This document shows, piece after piece, positions 32,485-37,181 of a stretch of 37,181 bases of DNA. The notes beneath the pieces were generated by a model. The model had not been told where the DNA came from. It made no database searches and saw only the letters and a list, made by a program, of their open reading frames with translations. The DNA is from an uncultured Chitinophagaceae bacterium (GTDB taxonomy: Bacteria > Bacteroidota > Bacteroidia > Chitinophagales > Chitinophagaceae), in assembly GCA_946885665.1 (NCBI GenBank), contig CAMPGT010000008.1, positions 1 through 37,181 of the forward strand, in the 5' to 3' direction. The translations under genes and the position numbers were made by a program. Position 1 is the first letter of the stretch. Every line of letters begins with the position of its first letter.

Positions 32485-33120
32485 ATGGAGAATCAATCGG
32501 CACAAAAAAACATTCAACATGAGGTGCACAACAGTCTTCCCCTGGTGGAGTATATCAACCAGATGTACCCGTTGAAGGAGGAGATCAGGCAGTTCATCAT
32601 GCAAAACACTTATTTCAAAAAGCTTCCCAAGGGCAAATTCCTGCTGAAGCCGGGAGAAATTTGCGGACACTATTATTACATTCACAAAGGAATACTCCGC
32701 TCATACATCAAGTATGGGGTGAAAGAGATCACCATATGGATCAATCCCGAAAACGAGATCACCACCTCCATTCGCAGCATGAGCAACAACATGCCTTCAG
32801 ACGAATATATCCAGGCAGTGGAAGCATGTGAGCTGGTGGTAATTCCCTTTGAAGTGATGCAGCAGGTTTATGAAAAGTTTCCCGAAATGAATATGGTGGG
32901 CAGGGTGCTGCTCGAACACTATTATGCGGCTTCGGAAGAGAGGGTTTTCATCTGCCGCATACCCGATGCCAAATCGCGGTACAGGCATTTCGTGGAAACC
33001 AGGCAGGAACTGGCCAACAGGATACCCCTCAAACACGTCGCCTCTTATCTTGGCATAACATTGGAAACCTTAAGCAGGCTGCGGGCGAAGAACGCCAGCA
33101 GGCCGGCTAAAATAACGTGA
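32485..33120 (+). CDS. Crp/Fnr family transcriptional regulator
   Basis: The 211-residue protein has an N-terminal cyclic-nucleotide-binding-like beta-barrel (about residues 20-135, with PKGKFLLKPGEICGHYYYIHKGILRSYI) and a C-terminal winged-helix domain whose recognition region is IPLKHVASYLGITLETLSRLR. Only scattered Cys residues occur (in GEICGH, VEACEL and VFICRI), without the N-terminal four-Cys cluster of FNR, so it is unlikely to hold a 4Fe-4S cluster. I chose the ATG at 32485 (MENQSAQ) over a TTG six bases upstream. It is divergent from cydA across a 68-nt gap and may control it; no clear dyad was found in that gap. The MscS gene follows after 4 nt. Confidence 0.9.
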   Translation: MENQSAQKNIQHEVHNSLPLVEYINQMYPLKEEIRQFIMQNTYFKKLPKGKFLLKPGEICGHYYYIHKGILRSYIKYGVKEITIWINPENEITTSIRSMSNNMPSDEYIQAVEACELVVIPFEVMQQVYEKFPEMNMVGRVLLEHYYAASEERVFICRIPDAKSRYRHFVETRQELANRIPLKHVASYLGITLETLSRLRAKNASRPAKIT

Positions 33121-33124
33121 AACG

Positions 33125-34099
33125 ATGACCGCAAAAACAAGCACCGCAAAATTTTCATTATTCGACATCATCGTCAGGCGCTTGGGAAAGCGGATACTCA
33201 TATTCGTTATCCTCATCCTTCTCAACTTCTTTCTTCCCCTTGCCGACTTGTCGGAAAAATATCACTACGTTGTTGATAAGACACTCGATATCCTGATGAC
33301 CCTTTCTTTCGCGGGCATACTGATCGCACTGGTGAAAGTGGGCCAGGATTACGTTTATCACCGGTACGACCTCAGCAAAAGCGACAACTTAAAGGAAAGA
33401 AAGATCAGAACGCAACTGCAGTTCCTGAAAAAGCTGATCGTTACGGTGATCGTCATCGTTACGATTTGCGTGATACTGCTCAGCTTTGAAAATTTGCGCA
33501 AGCTGGGCACGGGCCTGCTTACCGGTGTGGGCGTAGGCGGCATCATCATCGGTTTTGCGGCGCAACGGTCCATAGCCAACCTGCTGGCCGGCTTCCAGAT
33601 TGCGTTTACACAACCGCTGCGCATAGACGATGCACTCATCGTTGAAGGAGAATGGGGACGCGTGGAAGAAATTACTCTCACCTACGTGGTGCTGAACATT
33701 TGGGACCAGCGCCGGCTGATTTTACCGATCAATTATTTTATCGAAAAGCCCTTCCAGAACTGGACGCGCAACAGCGCCGAACTGCTGGGGGTAGTGATCC
33801 TGTATGTGGACTATACGCTGCCGTTGCAGCCGCTGAGAGATGAATTCGACAGGCTGCTGGAGCTGACCGACCTGTGGGACAGGCGCGCAAAAGTGGTGCA
33901 GGTGACGGATGCCACAGAAAAAACAATGCAACTGCGGATACTCGCAAGCGCCGCCAGCTCGGGTATCGCCTTCGACCTGCGCTGTTACATTCGCGAGAAC
34001 CTCATCACCTTCATCCAGAAAAATTATCCTGAGAGTTTGCCAAAAATGCGCGCCGAATACCGTGCGAAAACCGTTGGCACGATACGGCAGGCGGAATAG
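33125..34099 (+). CDS. MscS family mechanosensitive channel
   Basis: The 324-residue membrane protein has three N-terminal helices (about residues 20-37, 55-75 and 100-120) and then the MscS pore helix, LLTGVGVGGIIIGFAAQRSIANLLAG, with the Gly/Ala packing pattern of TM3. The cytoplasmic beta domain follows (PLRIDDALIVEGEWGRVEEITLTYV, then LPINYFIEKPFQNWTR) and a C-terminal alpha/beta domain. MscS-type channels open under membrane tension and release solutes during osmotic down-shock. It starts 4 nt after the regulator gene and 31 nt before the M23 lipoprotein gene, so it is probably in the same transcript. Confidence 0.93.
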   Translation: MTAKTSTAKFSLFDIIVRRLGKRILIFVILILLNFFLPLADLSEKYHYVVDKTLDILMTLSFAGILIALVKVGQDYVYHRYDLSKSDNLKERKIRTQLQFLKKLIVTVIVIVTICVILLSFENLRKLGTGLLTGVGVGGIIIGFAAQRSIANLLAGFQIAFTQPLRIDDALIVEGEWGRVEEITLTYVVLNIWDQRRLILPINYFIEKPFQNWTRNSAELLGVVILYVDYTLPLQPLRDEFDRLLELTDLWDRRAKVVQVTDATEKTMQLRILASAASSGIAFDLRCYIRENLITFIQKNYPESLPKMRAEYRAKTVGTIRQAE

Positions 34100-34130
34100 G
34101 CCCGTCATTTGTATCCCCTTTCAAAAAGTT

Positions 34131-35450
34131 ATGCGGGGCGCAATGATCTTACTTTCTCTGCTGTCTGCCACTGTTATTGTTTCGTGCAAACCACAGGATA
34201 AAGGGCTGTTTGGCGCCAGGCGATCGGGGCATGAAAAATATGGCGACAGGATAAAAGAAGCAGGGCTCGATAAAACAAAGCTCGGCAGCCTGTGGTTCTT
34301 CGCTGCAGGCAAAAGTATCGCACAGCCGCTGTCGGTCACCCTTCCCTATCATGAAACAGGGTATTTTGCGGCAGACGAGCCATCAGCGGCGGGACTTATA
34401 TTTAATGCCAGGCGCGGCGACCGGTTGATGGTGACCGTTAGTCTCGTGCCGGAAAACATCTCGTTGTTTTTCGTGGAGCTTTGGCAGTATGCCGAAAACG
34501 CTGAAGATGCAAAGTTCCTGGCCAGCGCCGATTCTGCGATGCGTATCAGTCATGACATTGAAAAAGACGGCCGATACATTGTGAGGCTGCAACCCGAATT
34601 GTTGCAGGGCATTCAGTATGATGTTACCATAACGACCGGCCCTTCGCTTGCGTTTCCCGTTGATGCATCGGGCAACCCGAAGGTGATCAGCGTGTGGGAC
34701 GATCCCCGCGACGGCGGCGTACGCAGTCATGAAGGCGTGGATATTGGTGCGAAGTTCCGCACGCCGGCGGTGGCGCCTGCCGATGGGTACATCCGCAATG
34801 TTTCGGTGAACAGGCTGGGTGGCAACGTGGTGTTTATGCGGCCGAAGGGAAAGAATTATACTCTTTATTATGCACATCTCGACACGCAAATTGTAAGGGA
34901 TGGCGACGAAGTAAAAACCGGGCAGGTCATTGGGCTGGTAGGCAATACCGGCAATGCCATACACACCCCTCCCCACCTTCACTTCGGCATTTACACCAGC
35001 GGCGGAGCAGTGGATCCCCTGCCGTTTATCGACCGGTACCGGGGCGAACCCGCAAAGCTCACAGCCAACACATCGTACCTGCAAAAATGGGTGCGTGCCA
35101 GCGTCAATGCAAATGTTCGTGCAGGCGCAAACGGAAAAGACAGCATCCTGTTCACCATAAAAGACGGCGACGCAGTGAAAGTGGAGGGCGCTACCGGGGT
35201 TTGGTATAAGATCAGGTTGCCCGACGGCAGGCAGGGGTATATCAGCAGCAGCCTCGTAACCGACAAACGTCTAAATCAAATTTCTGCGGATTCATTGACA
35301 AAACTATTCGACCATCCTTCGCTGTTAGCTGCGTCAAAGAAAGATGTTCCCGAAAAGTCGAAGCTCCTGGCTATTGGCAAGTTCAATGAATTTTTCCTGG
35401 TGAGCTACGGCAATGAAATGGGTTGGATTGCGCAAGATGAATTGCAGTGA
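34131..35450 (+). CDS. M23 (LytM-like) peptidase lipoprotein with SH3 domain
   Basis: The ATG at 34131 gives a 439-residue protein with a lipoprotein signal (MRGAMILLSLLSATVIVSC, Cys19). The frame is open further upstream, but only over the end of the MscS gene. After an N-terminal beta domain (about 60-180), the M23 zinc metallopeptidase domain carries the metal ligands His200 and Asp204 in HEGVDIG and the HLH motif His282/His284 in PPHLHFG. An SH3_3-like domain follows (about 320-385, with VNANVRAGANGKDSILFTIKDG). Active M23 enzymes cleave peptidoglycan cross-bridges; all ligands are present, so it is probably active in the periplasm or outer membrane. Context suggests an envelope role, nothing more specific. 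Confidence 0.9.
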   Translation: MRGAMILLSLLSATVIVSCKPQDKGLFGARRSGHEKYGDRIKEAGLDKTKLGSLWFFAAGKSIAQPLSVTLPYHETGYFAADEPSAAGLIFNARRGDRLMVTVSLVPENISLFFVELWQYAENAEDAKFLASADSAMRISHDIEKDGRYIVRLQPELLQGIQYDVTITTGPSLAFPVDASGNPKVISVWDDPRDGGVRSHEGVDIGAKFRTPAVAPADGYIRNVSVNRLGGNVVFMRPKGKNYTLYYAHLDTQIVRDGDEVKTGQVIGLVGNTGNAIHTPPHLHFGIYTSGGAVDPLPFIDRYRGEPAKLTANTSYLQKWVRASVNANVRAGANGKDSILFTIKDGDAVKVEGATGVWYKIRLPDGRQGYISSSLVTDKRLNQISADSLTKLFDHPSLLAASKKDVPEKSKLLAIGKFNEFFLVSYGNEMGWIAQDELQ

Positions 35451-35499
35451 GTAAATTCTATGAAGTAAATTTATTGAAATCTGCTTCAAAAAATATACG

Positions 35500-37181
35500 A
35501 TGAAACACTGTTTACATCTTGCAGCGGGCATATTATGCTGCCTGCAGCTATGGGGCCAGGACCGGCCCATGGGAAAAACATTTGCCACAAGGAGTGAAGT
35601 GATGGCGCAGCACGGCATGGCCTGCACCAGCCAGCCGTTGGCCACACAGGCAGCCATCGACATCCTGAAAAAAGGAGGCACCGCAGTTGATGCCGCCATC
35701 GCCGCGAACGCGGTGCTGGGCGTTGTTGAGCCGCACGTAAATGGCATTGGCGGCGACATTTTCGCGATCATTTACGATGCAAAAACAAAAAAATTATATG
35801 GCCTGAACGGTTCCGGCCGGTCGCCGTACAGCCTTACACTGGAGGAGTTCAAAAAACGAGGGCTCGAGTATATCCCGGCGCGGGGGCCGCTGCCTGTTTC
35901 TGTGCCCGGCTGCGTAGATGGATGGTTCACGATGCATCAGCGCTTCGGAAAATTGAAAATGGACACCATCCTGTCGGCTGCCATCAACTATGCGCGAAAT
36001 GGTTTCCCGGTTGCAGACGAAGCGTCGATGGCGTTTTCTGCCGTGAAGAAAGCATTTGAAGAATTTCCGAATGCGCTGGAGGTATATAATCCCGGCGGAA
36101 ATGCGCCTAAGCGCGGGGAAATATTTAAGAACCCGCAGTTGGCCAATACGCTGCAGAAGATCGCGCACGATGGCAGAGACGCCTTTTACACCGGCGACAT
36201 CGCAAAAACGATCGATGCCTACATGAAAAAGAACGGAGGTTTTTTGTCTTACCGCGATCTCGCCGAACATCACTCCGAATGGGTAGAACCTGTTTCAACG
36301 AACTACCGCGGTTATGATGTATGGGAGCTGCCGCCCAACGGGCAGGGAATATGTGTGCTGCAGATGCTGAATATCCTGGAGGGCTTCGACTTCAGCAACG
36401 TCAGTTGGGGAAGTCCCGAGCACCTGCACCGTTTTATAGAAGCGAAGAAACTCGCCTTCGAAGACAGGGCGAAGTTTTATGCCGATCCCAACTTTGCGAA
36501 GATTCCGGTTAAGCAACTCATTTCGAAGAAATATGCCGCCGAAAGGCGAAAACTGATCGACACCGCTCATGCGTCAGCTACTTTCGAGGCCGGCAACCCC
36601 TCTCTCGAAGATGGCGACACCATTTATATGACCGTTGCCGACGGACAGGGCAATATGGTGTCGCTGATCCAAAGCAACTTCCTGGGCTTCGGGTCGGGCA
36701 TGGTTCCCGATGGACTGGGCTTTATGCTGCAGGACCGGGGCCAGCTCTTTACCCTGAAAGAGGGGCAAAACAATACGTATGCACCGCATAAGCGGCCGTT
36801 CCATACCATTATCCCTGCTTTTGTAACGAAAGACGGCCAGCCATACATGAGTTTTGGCGTGATGGGCGGAGGTTTTCAGCCGCTCGGGCATACCGAAATC
36901 ATTATGAACATGATCGATTTTGGCATGAATGCGCAGGAAGCAGGCGACGCCCCGCGGATCGATCACCAGGGATCATCGGAGCCCACGGGAGAAATGAGGG
37001 ACGGTTCGGGAATGGTGTACCTGGAGTCTGGGTTTCCCTATGAAACAATCAGGGCGCTGATGAGAATGGGCCACAAGGTGGGCTACCAGCCGCCGGGTTA
37101 TTATGGAGGTTATCAATGTATTCGGGTAGATACGAAGAACAAAGTGTATTTCGGCGCCTCCGAATCGAGGAAGGATGGAAT
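35500..37181 (+). CDS. ggt: Gamma-glutamyltransferase, 3' end missing
   Basis: The frame is open from the ATG at 35500 to the window edge, giving about 560 residues. It has a signal peptide (MKHCLHLAAGILCCLQLWGQ), the N-terminal ATQAAIDILKKGGTAVDAAIA and NGIGGDIFAIIYD motifs, and the autocleavage/nucleophile site GDTIYMTVADGQGN with Thr374 as the predicted nucleophile. Later come IQSNFLGFGSGMV and GVMGGGFQPLGH. The enzyme, a periplasmic N-terminal nucleophile hydrolase, would transfer or hydrolyse gamma-glutamyl groups from glutathione or similar peptides. The nucleophile motif TIYMT differs from the TTHYS of E. coli GGT, pointing to a YwrD-like subfamily. It follows the M23 gene by 49 nt. 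The last residues lie outside. Confidence 0.9.
   Translation, partial: MKHCLHLAAGILCCLQLWGQDRPMGKTFATRSEVMAQHGMACTSQPLATQAAIDILKKGGTAVDAAIAANAVLGVVEPHVNGIGGDIFAIIYDAKTKKLYGLNGSGRSPYSLTLEEFKKRGLEYIPARGPLPVSVPGCVDGWFTMHQRFGKLKMDTILSAAINYARNGFPVADEASMAFSAVKKAFEEFPNALEVYNPGGNAPKRGEIFKNPQLANTLQKIAHDGRDAFYTGDIAKTIDAYMKKNGGFLSYRDLAEHHSEWVEPVSTNYRGYDVWELPPNGQGICVLQMLNILEGFDFSNVSWGSPEHLHRFIEAKKLAFEDRAKFYADPNFAKIPVKQLISKKYAAERRKLIDTAHASATFEAGNPSLEDGDTIYMTVADGQGNMVSLIQSNFLGFGSGMVPDGLGFMLQDRGQLFTLKEGQNNTYAPHKRPFHTIIPAFVTKDGQPYMSFGVMGGGFQPLGHTEIIMNMIDFGMNAQEAGDAPRIDHQGSSEPTGEMRDGSGMVYLESGFPYETIRALMRMGHKVGYQPPGYYGGYQCIRVDTKNKVYFGASESRKDG

Noticed and set aside
32485..33120. FNR-type iron-sulfur oxygen sensor
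   Set aside because: The N-terminal four-cysteine cluster needed for a 4Fe-4S centre is missing.
33909..34130. Upstream extension of the M23 peptidase frame to 33909
   Set aside because: The extra 74 residues overlap the MscS gene and precede a perfect lipoprotein signal starting at 34131.

Overview
The window looks like a chromosomal piece of a Bacteroidota genome, most likely Chitinophagaceae or a close relative. Signs are a C-terminal type IX secretion sorting domain, an UpxY-type NusG paralogue, a YtxJ (bacillithiol-linked) protein, Bacteroidota-type promoters (TTTG, about 19-20 nt, TAnnTTTG), and little or no Shine-Dalgarno sequence before genes. No rRNA, tRNA, CRISPR array, prophage or intact insertion sequence was seen.

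Layout. 1-2333 (-): large periplasmic TPR protein, cut by the window edge. 2507-4766 (+): tight DoxX / hexapeptide acetyltransferase / CinA operon, followed by a terminator. 4912-6255 (+): lipoyl-dependent E2 acyltransferase. 6256-6584: convergent spacer filled with 7-bp tandem repeats and hairpins. 6585-8874 (-): an unrecognised 240-aa protein, a Dpm1-like GT2 with a TTG start, and a DEDDh exonuclease. 9210-9753 (+): a 39-aa lipoprotein, a foldable RNA element, and YtxJ.

9762-26982 (-) is one unidirectional 15-gene exopolysaccharide/capsule locus. Reading in the direction of transcription it encodes: Wza-like export lipoprotein, Wzc-like co-polymerase and tyrosine kinase, UpxY-like antiterminator, Wzx flippase, UDP-galactopyranose mutase, a galactofuranosyltransferase-like enzyme, a Wzy-like polymerase, a GT4, a CapK-like adenylate-forming enzyme, an alpha/alpha-barrel-like protein, a WecG/TagA glycosyltransferase, WecB, a WcaJ-like initiating transferase, a PAP2 phosphatase and a lipoprotein. 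This is a nearly complete Wzx/Wzy-dependent pathway: initiation on undecaprenyl phosphate, ManNAc and Galf supply and transfer, flipping, polymerisation, export, and perhaps carrier recycling. A good Bacteroidota promoter with an inverted repeat over its -33 box lies before the first gene.

27495-28673 (-): secreted T9SS cargo. 28813-32416 (-): cydA-cydB followed by an overlapping flavin amine oxidase. Divergent from it, 32485-37181 (+): Crp/Fnr-family regulator, MscS channel, M23 peptidase lipoprotein with an SH3 domain, and a gamma-glutamyltransferase cut by the window edge.

Most of the window is recognisable biology. The least explained parts are the RNA structure and tiny lipoprotein before ytxJ, the alpha/alpha-barrel and CapK-like proteins in the polysaccharide locus, the bd-oxidase/amine-oxidase coupling, and the heptad-repeat spacer.
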